64,000 nt of DNA from JAGVSR01 sp963742405. GTDB lineage: Bacteria; Pseudomonadota; Alphaproteobacteria; Rhizobiales; Hyphomicrobiaceae. This document shows positions 26,458 through 36,110 of the stretch, in pieces. The stretch spans positions 155,183 through 219,182 of the forward strand of contig CAVUMB010000010.1 of assembly GCA_963742405.1 (NCBI GenBank). The letters run 5' to 3'. Both the position numbers and the translations under genes were made by a program. Position 1 is the stretch's first letter, and every line of letters starts with the position of its first letter. A model generated the notes under the pieces. It had not been told where the DNA came from, ran no database searches, and saw only the letters and a program-made list of their open reading frames with translations.

Positions 26458-28888
26458 CTACTCCGCCGCCGTGGCGCGTTTGGCCTTGGCCTCGTCCTCG
26501 GCCGAGCGCGCTTCGCCGCTCGCCGCGTCCGGTCCCGGCGTCAGATCGACGACGACGCGGTCGATGGTTCCGGTGAAGGCGAAGGGGCTTCGGTAGTCCT
26601 CGCTCGACGGGCGTGCCGGTGCTGCGGCCGACGTCGGCTGTTTCGTCGAGCGCGATGATGCAGCACTGCGTCTCGTCGATGCGCCCCTCGGCGACCTTCT
26701 CGCCGTTGACGACGATCCGCCCTGTGCCGCCCTTGCCGATGCCGCCGCCGTCGTAGGCGAAATCGAACTGGATCGTCGCCTTGCCGGCGAGGCAGCGGCT
26801 TCTCGGCCGCGATCCTGTAATCGCTTCAGGCCGAGAAAGTTGTAGTGATAGGTCGGCTTGCCGTCCTTCAGGTAGAAGCTCCAGCCGCCGAACTTTCCGC
26901 CCTGCGCGAGAAGGACGCCGTTCGCGCCGCCCTTCGGGAATGTCGACGTCGGCGGTGATGCGTGTGCGAGGCGTTCTTGAGGTTGATGAAGGAGTTCTCG
27001 TTGACGCTCATGCCGGGATAGAGGGTCAGCGAGGTGCGCCCCGCCATCAGGTCGGGCCGACCGGCCATCTTCGGGTCGAGCCGTTCGACCGAGCGGTCGT
27101 CGATCGGCAGCACGTGGTTGGCGACCGCCTCCTTCATGAAGAGGTCCTGCATCGCCTTGAGCTTCTCGGGGTTCGCGGCCGCGAGGTCGTGGGCGAGGCT
27201 GAAGTCTGACCGCGTGTCGTAGAGCTCCCAAACGTCGTCGGTGAGCGTGGCGCGCGGCGTGTATTCCCAAGGCGCCGTGGATGGTGCCGGCGAGCCAGCC
27301 GTCGTGGTAGATGGCGCGGTTGCCCGCGATCTCGAAATATTGAGTCAGATGACGGTCCTTCGGCCTTGGCGTCGTCGAACGAATACATCATGCTGACGCC
27401 CTGGATCGGGATCTGTGGCGTTCCGTCGACGCTCTTCGGCTCAGGCAGTCCCGCGGCGTCGAGCATCGTCGGCGCGACGTCGATCACGTGATGCCACTGG
27501 GAGCGAATTTCGTTCTTGGCCTGGATCCCCTTCGGCCAATGGACGACGAGGCCGTTGCGCGTGCCGCCATAGCTCGATGCGATCTGCTTCGTCCAGGTGA
27601 AGGGCGTGTCGCCCGCGACCGCCCAGCCGGCGGCGTAGTGATTGTAGGTGTTCGGTCCGCCGAGGTCGTCGATGTGCTTCAGGATGTCTGGCGACGCTCT
27701 CGGCGACGCGGTTGAAATAGGTGCTCTCGTTGAAGAGCCCGTTCATGCCTCCTTCGGCGCTGGCGCCGTTGTCGCCGACGATGTAGAAGACGAGCGTATT
27801 GTCGAGCTGGCCCAGTTCGTCGATCGCCGAGATGAGCCGGCCGATCTCCGTGTCGGCGTATTCGCCGAAGCCGGCGAACACCTCCATCTGCCGCGCGAAG
27901 AGCTTCTTTTCGTCGTCGCTGAGCGAAGCCCAGTCCTTGATCGCTTCGGGCTTAGGCGCGAGAACGGTGTCCTGCGGGCACGACGCCGAGCGCCTTCTGG
28001 CGCGCGAGCGTCTCCTCACGGACCTTGTCCCAGCCCTGATCGAACTTGCCCTTGTATTTCTCGATCCATTCCTTCGGCACGTGATGTGGCGCATGCGTCG
28101 CGCCTGGCGCGAAATAGATGAAGAACGGCTTGTCGGGAGTCAGCGACTTCTCCGCCTGCACCCAGTCGATCGCCTGGTTCGTCATGTCGGTCATGAAGTG
28201 GTAGCCTGGGCCGAGCGTCGGGTCGATGCGGCGTCATGTCCTCATAGATCGCCGGGTCGACCACTGGTTGGTCTCGCCGCCGAGGAAGCCGTAGAACTTG
28301 TCGAAGCCCGAGCGGGTCGGCCAGCGATCGGTCGGCCCCGAGACGCTGAGCTCCCAGGCCGCCGTCTCGTGGCTCTTGCCGAAGGCCGCCGTCGCGTAGC
28401 CGTTGAGGCGCAGGATTTCGGCAAGCGGCGCGATCGCGTTCGGCCGCTGACCGGTATTGCCGGGAAAGGCGGTCGCGACCTCGGTGATGCCGCCCATGTT
28501 GTTCATGTGATGGTTGCGGCCGGTCAGCAGCGCGATGCGGGTCGGCGAGCAGAGCGCGGTCGTGTGGAACTCGTTGTAGCGCAGCCCGTCGTTGGCGAGC
28601 GCCTCGACCGTCGGCATGTGGATCGGGCCGCCGAAGGCGCTCGACTGGCCGAAGCCCATGTCGTCGATCAGGACGATCAGCACATTCGGCGCGCCTTCCG
28701 GCGCCTTCACCTCGAAGCGCGGCGGCGGCTTGGCGTTGCGCGCGTCGAGCTCGGTGTAGACCGGGCGGCTTCGGCTCGGGGATCGGCAGGACGGTGCGGT
28801 CGAGTCCGTCGCTTTGCGCCAGCGCCGCCGGAGCGCCGACGAGACCCGCGCCAAGCGCGAGAACGAGCGCGCGAAGTTTCAACCTCAT
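26458..28888 (-). pseudogene. arylsulfatase, many frameshifts
   Basis: The three minus-strand frames together rebuild a sulfatase of about 800 residues with a signal peptide (LKLRALVLALGAGLVGAPAA). Metal-binding LIVLIDDMGFGQSS and the formylglycine motif CSPTR (near 28550, in TTALCSPTRIALLTGRNH) are present, as is a C-terminal region ending ATAAE at 26458. At least eight frame changes are needed, more than in any neighbour. Because essential genes here also carry shifts, some are probably sequencing errors, but real decay cannot be excluded. A sulfatase would release sulfate from aryl or sugar esters in the periplasm. Confidence 0.8.
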
Positions 28889-29061
28889 TGATGTCCCTCC
28901 AGAGTCGCCGCAGGCCACACGAATCGGAGCGGCGCGGATATCCTGCCGTTGAACGAAAGTCGACCCCCGTAGCATGGAGCGATTGCGGGCGACAGGCGGA
29001 TAGGGTCATTTTGTTCAGCGGCAATCGTTCGACATTCGCGGGCTTCATTTCGGGGGCTCTT

Positions 29062-29499
29062 TTGGACACAGCCTATCTCTCGACGCTCGCCGGCCTCGCC
29101 GGCGCGGTCATCGGCGGCGCGACCTCGTTCGCCACGACCTGGCTCACGACGACCTCGCAGGCGCGCGCCGCCAGGCTCGCCGCCGAGCGCGGCGCCCGGC
29201 AGGAGCTCTACGGGCGCTACATGGACGAGATCGCCGCCCTCTACGCCGCCGCGATCCGGTCGGAACGGGTCGACTACGACAAGACGGCCGGCGCCTTCGC
29301 GCTCAAGGGGCGCATCACGCTCATGTCCTCAGGCCCCGTGGTCTCCGCCGCCGAGCGGGCGCTTGGTTTCGTGGTCGACATGTCGATGGGCCCGCCGCGC
29401 ACCGACGCCGAGGTGCGGACGATGATGGACGACGCCGGCGCGAACGTTATCGACGCCTTTGCGCAGGCCTGCCGGGCGGAGCTGGCGGCGCTCGGGTGA
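29062..29499 (+). CDS. membrane-anchored protein, unknown function
   Basis: The 145-residue product starts with one hydrophobic segment (LSTLAGLAGAVIGGATSFATT), then a helical and charged soluble part (RAARLAAERGARQELYGRYM, AERALGFVVDMSMG). I choose TTG 29062 because GGGGG lies just upstream at 29052-29056 and the sequence before it looks non-coding. No named family is recognised. It resembles short single-helix proteins of unknown role and ends just before a strong terminator. Confidence 0.6.
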   Translation: MDTAYLSTLAGLAGAVIGGATSFATTWLTTTSQARAARLAAERGARQELYGRYMDEIAALYAAAIRSERVDYDKTAGAFALKGRITLMSSGPVVSAAERALGFVVDMSMGPPRTDAEVRTMMDDAGANVIDAFAQACRAELAALG

Positions 29500-29519
29500 G
29501 GTCTCCTCCGCCCCGCGAA

Positions 29520-29543
29520 GCCCGTCGACAGACGGGCGTTTTT
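29520..29543 (+). terminator. intrinsic terminator
   Basis: GCCCGTC-GACA-GACGGGC forms a perfect 7-bp stem with a 4-base loop and is followed by GTTTTT. It lies 21 bases after the stop of the plus-strand gene ending at 29499 and would end its transcript. The T-run is on the plus side only. Confidence 0.85.
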
Positions 29544-29591
29544 GGGATGCTCTGTGCGGAAATAAGGATCAGATGAGACCTCGCCGCCCCA

Positions 29592-31262
29592 TTACGCCGC
29601 GAACTTCCGCTCCCCTGCGACCCACGTCTCGCTGACCTTGATGGCGGCGATCGCGTCCGGGCTCACCATGGTGGGATCGCTCTCGAGGATCGTCAGATCG
29701 GCCTCCTTGCCCGGCTCGATCGTGCCGATGGAATCCTCGAGGCCGATCTGCCGCGCTGCATGGATGTGATCGCCTTCAACGCCTCTTCGACCGTGATCGC
29801 CTGATCGGCCCCAATCACCGATTTGTCGATGACGCAGCGCCGGGTTACGGCAATCTGCATGAGCCGCAGAGGACCGACCGGGGAGACCGGTGCGTCGGTG
29901 TGGATAGAGAATGCAACGCCCGCCTTCAGGCAGGCCGCCATGGGCTCCATGAACTCGGTCCGGTCCGGCCCCAGGATCTGGTCGCGATAGGCCGCCCCGT
30001 ACAGATACAGAAGGTCCGGAAGAAAGGAGATCTCCACGCCGAGCCGCTTCGTCGTTCGAGTGGTCCTGACGCGCCATTGTCGCGTGTTGCAGCACGTTGA
30101 GTCCTGTAGCCGGATTGGCCCCATAGGCCTGTTCGATCGCGTCCAGCGCATCGTCGATCGCCGCGTCGCCCTGGCAATGGATCAGGATCGGCCACCCGGC
30201 CTCCTTCGCCGCCTCGCACAGCTTCGCCATCTGAGAGGCCGCGTAGTTTGTCTTGCCTCTCTCAGTCGTATGCAGGTAGGGTTTTGTCTGCGCGGCGCTC
30301 TCGGCCTGGTTCGAGCCGTCCGCCCAGATTTTCATGCCATAGAGCGAGAATCGGCTGTCGGGGATCTTTCTTGCCTTCGCGCCGGGACCAAGCGACGTGA
30401 AGGCCTTGCTGGCCTCGACAAATCCGTCTCAGGCTCGCGCTCATCCGCAAGTCGAGCGTATTGGACAGTTTTGCGAGCGGTCCCACCCAGTCCGGCTTGA
30501 TGGTGCCCGGTTCGTGCAGCGTGGTGTTGCCGGCGGCCGCCGCCTGTTTCGTGTAGGCGGCGAGCGCCGTTGCGATCAGTTCAGGCCTAACGGCGAACGG
30601 TGCGACGGCGAAGAAGCGGAGCAGCGCCAGTTCTTCGTAGATGAGGCCGTTCAACTTGCCGTCTGGCGCGCGGCGGAAACGGCCGCCGCCGGGGAGTTCG
30701 CCGATATCCTGCGGGATCTTGGCGAGCATTGAACGCCATCCCGTTGGCGACGCCGACGTGCGCCGTTCGCGTCGAAGACGAAAATCGGGTGCTCGGTGAG
30801 ATCGCGTCCAGCTCCTCCATCGACAGATCGCGCCCTGCAGGAGGTTGTCGAAAGCGCCAGCGCGAATCCACTGGCCCGGCGGCGGCGTCGCCACCGAGCT
30901 TTCGATGCGGCGAGCGCCTCGGCGCGATCTGAAGTATTTCGGGTAGCGGATATTGAGCAGTGAGATCGCCGAACAGCGCCGAGAGGACAGTATGATGGTG
31001 CGGGTCGATGAACCCGGGAACAGGGCCCGGCCCTGAAGGTCGACGATCCGGGTCGCGCCGCGCGCGAGGGCTGACACATCCGAGGCCGATCGGCAGCAAG
31101 TATCTTTCGCCGCCGATCGCGAGCGATGATCGGCAGATGCCCGGCCGTCATCGGATAGATCGTCCCGGCCGGCTCCTGGGGTCGCAGCACAGGCTTGGCC
31201 GTGGGGCAGCCGAACCGGCAAGCGAGTTCATGATCTTCCATATCATCAGAGCGGCCTCGGCG
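29592..31262 (-). pseudogene. amidohydrolase of the YtcJ type, many frameshifts
   Basis: Pieces of all three minus-strand frames rebuild a metal-dependent amidohydrolase of about 540 residues. The metal-binding GFIDPHHHTVLSA lies near 31000, GQWIRAGAFD follows, ILIHCQGDAAIDDALDAIEQ appears near 30190, HTDAPVSPVGPLRLMQIAV near 29880, and the C-terminus is SETWVAGERKFAA. At least six frame changes are needed. The start is unclear, near 31260. As with the sulfatase, this is either a decayed gene or one hit by many base-calling errors. The usual substrates of the family are amides or ureido compounds. Confidence 0.78.
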
Positions 31263-31577
31263 CCGCGCGACTTCACCCTCGCCCCGCTTGCGGGAGTAGA
31301 CGGCGGCCGAAGGCCGCCGGGCGAGGGGAAGCGGGGGCGACTTGAATTTATCGAGCGCCAGCGTGCGGATCCTTCCGCAGATCGTCCGAAGCATTCTCTT
31401 GCTAGTGAGCCCCAAACCATGAGCCGGCGCCGGCGCCCGCGCGTCGTCGAAAGCGGCGGATCCCGATTGAGTCTGCGTCTGGGGATCGCCTGCTTGACGC
31501 TCGTCAACTGCACTTGACGGATGAATCGATATGCCGGAGCAAACCCGCGTCGCGGCATGGTCGACAGGACTCCCGGC
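31263..31577. other. intergenic region
   Basis: This stretch separates the amidohydrolase from the next plus-strand gene. It contains a GC hairpin GGCGGCC-GAA-GGCCGCC near 31303-31319. No gene is supported. Confidence 0.45.
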
Positions 31578-32096
31578 ATGCAACCCTGGTCGCAGTTCTA
31601 CGCAACGATCGCCGCCGCCTCCGCCGCGCTCCTCGGCCTGTTGTTCGTCGCGGTGTCGATCAATGCGCCGGCGGCGCTCGGCGCCAATGCGATCTCCTCC
31701 AGACGCCTGACCGAACAGGCGTTCCAGAATTATCTCGCGGTGATGATGGTGTCCCTGCTGGCGCTATTCCCCGACATGAGCGTGAATTCGTTCGGGCGGG
31801 TCACCCTCTACGCAACCGCGGTCTGGTCGGCCTGGGTCGTGATCCGGTTCTTCCAGACGATCACCCAGCGTCTGGACTGGCGCTCCCGCATCCGCGCGCT
31901 CCGCCGACACATTTCGTCGCTGATCGGCTTCGCGATGCTGCTGGTTTCCGCGCTTCGCATGGCGCTGAACCGAGGCGAGTCGTTCGACTGGTTCGCCGCC
32001 GCCGTCCTCGTTCTGCTGTTTTCGGCGACGACCGTGTCCTGGGAATTGCTTCGCCAGCTTGCGGACCGCGGTTCGAACGGGAACGCCGGGCGGTAA
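31578..32096 (+). CDS. membrane protein, unknown function
   Basis: The 172-residue protein has about four membrane helices: FYATIAAASAALLGLLFVAV, YLAVMMVSLLALFPDM, RVTLYATAVWSAWVVIRFF and SSLIGFAMLLVSALRMAL, with another near FAAAVLVLLFSATTVSWELL. The pattern of a first helix in WSQFYATIAAASAALLGL occurs in several uncharacterised bacterial membrane proteins. ATG 31578 starts directly before this motif. ATG 31521 is in frame but adds a basic extension. No function is assignable. Confidence 0.62.
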   Translation: MQPWSQFYATIAAASAALLGLLFVAVSINAPAALGANAISSRRLTEQAFQNYLAVMMVSLLALFPDMSVNSFGRVTLYATAVWSAWVVIRFFQTITQRLDWRSRIRALRRHISSLIGFAMLLVSALRMALNRGESFDWFAAAVLVLLFSATTVSWELLRQLADRGSNGNAGR

Positions 32097-32281
32097 AGCC
32101 AGATGACTGAGCGGCCCAGACCCTGGATCGTTTCGCTGCGCTCCCCGCAATGACGCAGCCCGGCCCGGACACGCGCTGCAGCAGTTCGGGTTCCACGAAT
32201 TCCAGCGCCGCGCGGTGGCCGAATGCCCGCAGCCCGAGGGCTGGCGGCTCTTTCGATCTTTGCCTCTCAGGGGCTTGTATT

Positions 32282-32321
32282 CGATATATCGTTTATTAGA
32301 TGCTTCGTGATCGATGTATCG
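32282..32321. promoter_or_regulatory. two palindromic operators upstream of DUF2852-PadR genes
   Basis: CGATATATCG at 32282-32291 and CGATGTATCG at 32312-32321 are palindromic or nearly so and lie 30 bases apart, about three helical turns. They sit 31-70 bases before the DUF2852 gene, which precedes a PadR-family repressor gene. PadR proteins bind ATGTAT/ATACAT-type inverted repeats, so autoregulation is a natural inference. Confidence 0.65.
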
Positions 32322-32351
32322 CACATTGGATCGAGCACGAAGAGGTTTACC

Positions 32352-32822
32352 ATGTCAGGTTTTGAAGCCCGGGCCGCCGGCCATCCGGGCGCCGGCCCGC
32401 ACGAATTCGACGACTGGCGATGGTCCGTCCATCGCTCCGGGCCGCCGCTGCCGCTCATGATCCTCGGGGTCGTCGTGGCCTTCTGGTTCTTCAAGCCGCT
32501 CGGCGTCGTGGCGCTCGCCTATCTCGTCTGGCGCTTCGCGCGAGCGCGCGGCGGCTGCGCCTTTCGCCGCGAAGGTTTCCGGCGGTCCTGGGAACCCGGC
32601 GCGTGGGGCGGCCCGCGGCGGGGCCCAGCGGCCGGCAACAGCGCTTTCGAGGAACACCGGCTCGAGACGCTGAAAGAACTCGACGAGGAGGCGAATGCCT
32701 TCGGCGACTTTGCCCGCAGGCAACACGAGGCGCACGACCGGGAGGCCTTCGACCGCTTCCTCGCCGAGCGCACCGCGCCCAAGGGGTCCGGCGAGCCGAG
32801 GGTCGGCCCGGACGCGCCTTAG
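32352..32822 (+). CDS. DUF2852 family membrane protein
   Basis: The 156-residue protein carries the DUF2852 pattern: FDDWRWSVHRSGPPLPLMIL leads into a membrane hairpin (GVVVAFWFFKPLGVVALAYL), followed by an Arg-rich stretch and a charged helical tail (LKELDEEANAFGDFARRQHE). Such proteins are common in alphaproteobacteria and lack a known role. The ATG at 32352 follows AGAGG. It is the first gene after the twin palindromes and probably shares control with the PadR gene downstream. Confidence 0.8.
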   Translation: MSGFEARAAGHPGAGPHEFDDWRWSVHRSGPPLPLMILGVVVAFWFFKPLGVVALAYLVWRFARARGGCAFRREGFRRSWEPGAWGGPRRGPAAGNSAFEEHRLETLKELDEEANAFGDFARRQHEAHDREAFDRFLAERTAPKGSGEPRVGPDAP

Positions 32823-32979
32823 CCGCTGATAGCCGTCGGAGCCGTTGCCCCGCGCCCTGTTTCGGGAAAGCGCGGGGAGCCGCCCGTGCGCGCGGCCGCT
32901 GCGATAGGCTATCTTTTGCAGCGGCGCGCCGCGCCAGCTACCCTTGGGCGCCGCAATCGCCTGAAACGGATTCTCGACC

Positions 32980-33552
32980 ATGCGCCCGCCCTCTCCTCCC
33001 GGCCCGCCGGGCGACGCCTCCGCCGGCCCGGACTGCGGGCCGCACGCCGCTCTTCGCGGGCTTTTCGGCCGCCACCTCGGCGGCCCGTTCGCCCGCTGGC
33101 GCGGGCGGCGGATGTTCGATTCGGGCGCGCTGCGCCTCGTCGTCCTCGGCCTGATCGCCGAGGAGCCGCGGCACGGCTACGACATCATCCGGGGCCTGAA
33201 GGCGCGCTTCCAGGGGTCCTACAGCCCGAGCCCGGGCTCGATCTATCCAATCCTGCAGCAGCTCGCCGAGGCAGGCTTCGTCTCGTCCACCTCGCACGGG
33301 CCACGCCGCCGCTTCGCCGTGACTGACTCGGGCCGCGCCTGGATCGCCGAACAGCAGGCCGAACTCGACGCGATCAACGCCCAGCTCGACCAGGCCGCTG
33401 CTCCCATCGGGGAGCAGGCGCTGGGCGAAGCGATCCAGGCGTTCCGCGGCGCGCTCTTTTCCAAGATGCGCAAGGGCGCGCTCGACGCCAGCCAGGCCGG
33501 CAAGCTGCGCGACCTGCTCGAGCGCGCGCGCCGGGAGATCGAGGACATCTAG
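32980..33552 (+). CDS. PadR family transcriptional regulator
   Basis: The 190-residue product contains the PadR winged helix: RLVVLGLIAEEPRHGYDIIR, SPSPGSIYPILQQLAEAGFV and TDSGRAWIAEQ. A C-terminal helix for dimerisation follows (SQAGKLRDLLERARREIEDI). A proline and glycine-rich N-terminal leader of about 45 residues precedes the domain. A start at ATG 33112 (MFDSGALRL) would give a more typical size. PadR repressors respond to small phenolics, drugs or membrane signals. The likely targets are the two palindromes upstream of the DUF2852 gene. Confidence 0.88.
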   Translation: MRPPSPPGPPGDASAGPDCGPHAALRGLFGRHLGGPFARWRGRRMFDSGALRLVVLGLIAEEPRHGYDIIRGLKARFQGSYSPSPGSIYPILQQLAEAGFVSSTSHGPRRRFAVTDSGRAWIAEQQAELDAINAQLDQAAAPIGEQALGEAIQAFRGALFSKMRKGALDASQAGKLRDLLERARREIEDI

Positions 33553-33802
33553 CCCCTCGCCGTTCTCTGGCGATGTTCCCGGATCGTACCGCGTCCTCTC
33601 CTGCCCCCGCCGCGAGCAGAATCGCTCGCTGCAGTGCACCACTGTTTTGTAACGCATTATTGGCTAGCCGAGACGGCGCTAAGTGGGTGATTCGCCTTGG
33701 TCAAGTGTTGGACAAATCGAGAGATTTGGTTGTGGTGAAGACCAACTAAAAGCGACCAGGACCTCGCAGGATCTGCGACTCGTGGCAAGAATTCTCGCTG
33801 CG

Positions 33803-33945
33803 ATGAACGGGAAGACGCATCTCTATTGGAGCGTCGTCGAAAACGAGCGCCTCGACCGGCGGACGCGTGGCCCAGCGTCACAGATCAATTCCTCCCGGGC
33901 TGAGGCGTGGCGAAGGGCGATCGATGTGTTTGACGAAAAAAGGGT
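33803..33945 (+). mobile_element. transposase remnant, IS1634-like
   Basis: A fragment of about 48 residues reads KTHLYWSVVENERL, then INSSRAEAWRRAIDVFDEK. These are the hallmark N-terminal segments of IS1634-type transposases (normally YWSVVENRRL...LGEINDSQ..AWRK.IEVFDE). Part of the segment between the two is missing and no downstream catalytic DDE part follows. It is a decayed insertion-sequence scrap at the edge of a low-GC tract. Confidence 0.65.
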
Positions 33946-34012
33946 TGCTGCGCTTTGGGTAAGCAAAGCCGCAGACTCAATTTGGTTATGCGGCAGGGCG
34001 ATCGGTCGAACG

Positions 34013-35185
34013 TCAGATGTATTCCCCATAGTCATCCTCTTCAGCTGACGCGACCGCGTAGAGCGTGATCTGGCGTAAAACAAGGAGACCCTCAATTGCT
34101 CCCGTCAAAAGTTGCAAGCGAATTTCTAATGGTTTTGACGAATCCGTGATCTTGAAATAGATCTCGCATGAGAATACACCCTGGGGAGGCAGCTTCGTTT
34201 GAACGACCGCGAGAATTTCCCCTGAAATAATTTCAAACGCGAGTTGATTGTCGGAAAGACAATCGGAAACCTCGATCGCAATGTCAACTTTCCAGGAGCC
34301 AGCCGGCAAAGCCAAATAAGGACCGTAGTAAATGAAACGGGCGGGACCGGTAAGATCTATGGTTCCAACAGTTATGCGATCCGGGTAGTCGGGGCGTAGC
34401 AGTGCAAAGTGCGGCCATTCCATCAACTTGATTTTATTACCAGCGACGATTCCGTTATACTGCGGTGCAAGCGAATCCAACAGTTCGTTCTCAAGCGGGC
34501 TTCGCCGCTCGAGGACCTCGCGCGCATGCGCAAATCCAGTCGTAGTCTTGGCGGCAAAGGCGTCCAGCGTGATATTGTCCTTCCCCGTTTCTCCGAGGTC
34601 CGCCAGCACCTCACGGATCGTTTTGAGACCTGCGGGAACGCCATAGAGCTCGGCCAGTTTGGAGACAAGTTCAGCCAACTGCACTTCGCCATCGTTGATT
34701 ATTAAAGACTTTTGAGGCGGTGCCGTGATTAGCGGTTCAATGTTTACGAGCCCCATCGACGCGAAGCGAGCGGCATCCACTGCACCGTACTCTCGCCAGA
34801 TCACGGAGTAATGAGCGAGCGTGACGAAATCGTCTGCACAGATGGCGACAGGCGCATCGACGCCGACGAGCACTGATACCATGTCGGCCTGAGGATAGTC
34901 GGCGTACAAAAGCACCGACCGGGGAAGATCAGAAGAAAAGCGGAGGTTAGATTTGAGATCCGCTAGAGAATTAGCGGTTATAACATCAAATTCTTCCAAA
35001 GTTATCTTGGCCAAGGAGCGCACTACGGCGAGTGTCGCGTGCAATTTCGGCGAGGGAGTGCCTACCAGAGAAAGAAGTCGCGCGCCAGAGAACTTTCCGG
35101 GGCTTCCAGTCCCAGTGATATTTGCCTCCGACACGAAATAATCGGCCGAATCGCTCATACGTTTATCCAGATCTGCCGCAGCCAT
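34013..35185 (-). CDS. hypothetical protein of polysaccharide island
   Basis: The 390-residue product is not recognised. The middle part (VLLYADYPQADMVSVLVGVD, VCWREYGAVD-like region) resembles nothing specific. The C-terminal part is beta-rich (RFIYYGPYLALPAGSWKVDI, FSCEIYFKITDSSKPLEIRL) and is reminiscent of sugar-binding or glycan-associated modules. Base composition is clearly lower in GC than flanking genes. It is upstream of nothing else on its strand and lies next to a methyltransferase gene with the same composition. An internal ATG at 35158 (MSDSADYF) is an alternative start. Confidence 0.62.
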   Translation of the reverse strand: MAAADLDKRMSDSADYFVSEANITGTGSPGKFSGARLLSLVGTPSPKLHATLAVVRSLAKITLEEFDVITANSLADLKSNLRFSSDLPRSVLLYADYPQADMVSVLVGVDAPVAICADDFVTLAHYSVIWREYGAVDAARFASMGLVNIEPLITAPPQKSLIINDGEVQLAELVSKLAELYGVPAGLKTIREVLADLGETGKDNITLDAFAAKTTTGFAHAREVLERRSPLENELLDSLAPQYNGIVAGNKIKLMEWPHFALLRPDYPDRITVGTIDLTGPARFIYYGPYLALPAGSWKVDIAIEVSDCLSDNQLAFEIISGEILAVVQTKLPPQGVFSCEIYFKITDSSKPLEIRLQLLTGAIEGLLVLRQITLYAVASAEEDDYGEYI

Positions 35186-35212
35186 GCGACGCAGGTGGCG
35201 CCACCTCTCAAT

Positions 35213-35980
35213 TCAGACGCGTAAGAGGGTCCAAGCGCTCCAGTTTGCATACGTCTCAAAAAACGATCTTGGATCGCCATGCGTCGGGCCACGCTTCGAG
35301 CGCGCAAAACGATTGTAGGCTTCGATATCGAACAGCAGCCCGCGCTTTTGCAGTTTCTTCGTCCAATACAAGATCGGCTGGATGTTCACGTGCGTCGGAT
35401 CGCCCATATACATCTCAACGCGCTCGCCTTCCCTCAAAGCGTCAAGGCAGAGAAAAGCCCGTCCGCCAGGCCGAAGAATGCGCGCAAATTCATCAAGAAT
35501 CGGATCCACCAATTCGTCAGGAATGTGCTCCAAAACCTGGGCCGAATGCAACAGGCTAACACTGCCAGATTCGGCGGCGATATTCGCCATTGAGCCTGCA
35601 ATCAATTCGCTGTCCGAAAATCCAAAGTGACGGCGACCGAGTTTGATCATGTGTTCGGACAGATCTATTCCCATAACTCTTTTGATCGATGGTTCCTCTT
35701 TGAAACCCTTTAATATTGAGCCACAGGCACAGCCCGCGTCCACCACAAATGAATCCTGATACGTTGTCTGGAGCGTTGCTTCCGACACCATCGCCGCATA
35801 TGACTGGTGCCAAAAACCGTGACCAAGGTAATCTAATCCTGCTGCTAGGTGTTCATTATAATACTGTTCGTCGTAGGATGTCGCCGTCAGAACCCGACCT
35901 TCCACTTTCTGCGCTTGGGAAAAATCCGGGTCGGATGACAATAATTTACCCAGTGCATTGATTGGATTCATAACCGTCAT
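35213..35980 (-). CDS. class I SAM-dependent methyltransferase
   Basis: The 255-residue product is a class I methyltransferase. The SAM-binding motif I is FVVDAGCACGSILKGF near residue 77, MGIDLSEHMIKLGR follows as the acidic motif II, and VLEHIPDELVDPILDEFARI with LRPGGRAFLCLD completes the pattern. The unusual double Cys-Ala in motif I (DAGCACGS) stands in for the common GxGxG but keeps the final glycine. ATG 35980 (MTVMNPIN) was chosen, with ATG 35971 in frame as an alternative. It may methylate a sugar or lipid of the nearby polysaccharide locus. Confidence 0.85.
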   Translation of the reverse strand: MTVMNPINALGKLLSSDPDFSQAQKVEGRVLTATSYDEQYYNEHLAAGLDYLGHGFWHQSYAAMVSEATLQTTYQDSFVVDAGCACGSILKGFKEEPSIKRVMGIDLSEHMIKLGRRHFGFSDSELIAGSMANIAAESGSVSLLHSAQVLEHIPDELVDPILDEFARILRPGGRAFLCLDALREGERVEMYMGDPTHVNIQPILYWTKKLQKRGLLFDIEAYNRFARSKRGPTHGDPRSFFETYANWSAWTLLRV

Positions 35981-36110
35981 TCCCACGTTAAAACCTAGAT
36001 CGTCCGTATACGAGAAGTGTCTGCCGGTAAAGATATGCTCACATCGGACAATTCCATTGATCGGGCCACAGCTAAACTGTCCGCGGCGCGCCACATCCGA
36101 GGTTCGAAAA

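Noticed and set aside
32886..33326. Open frame overlapping the PadR gene
   Set aside because: Arg/Pro/Ala-rich out-of-frame translation of GC-rich coding DNA. The PadR frame has clear winged-helix motifs.
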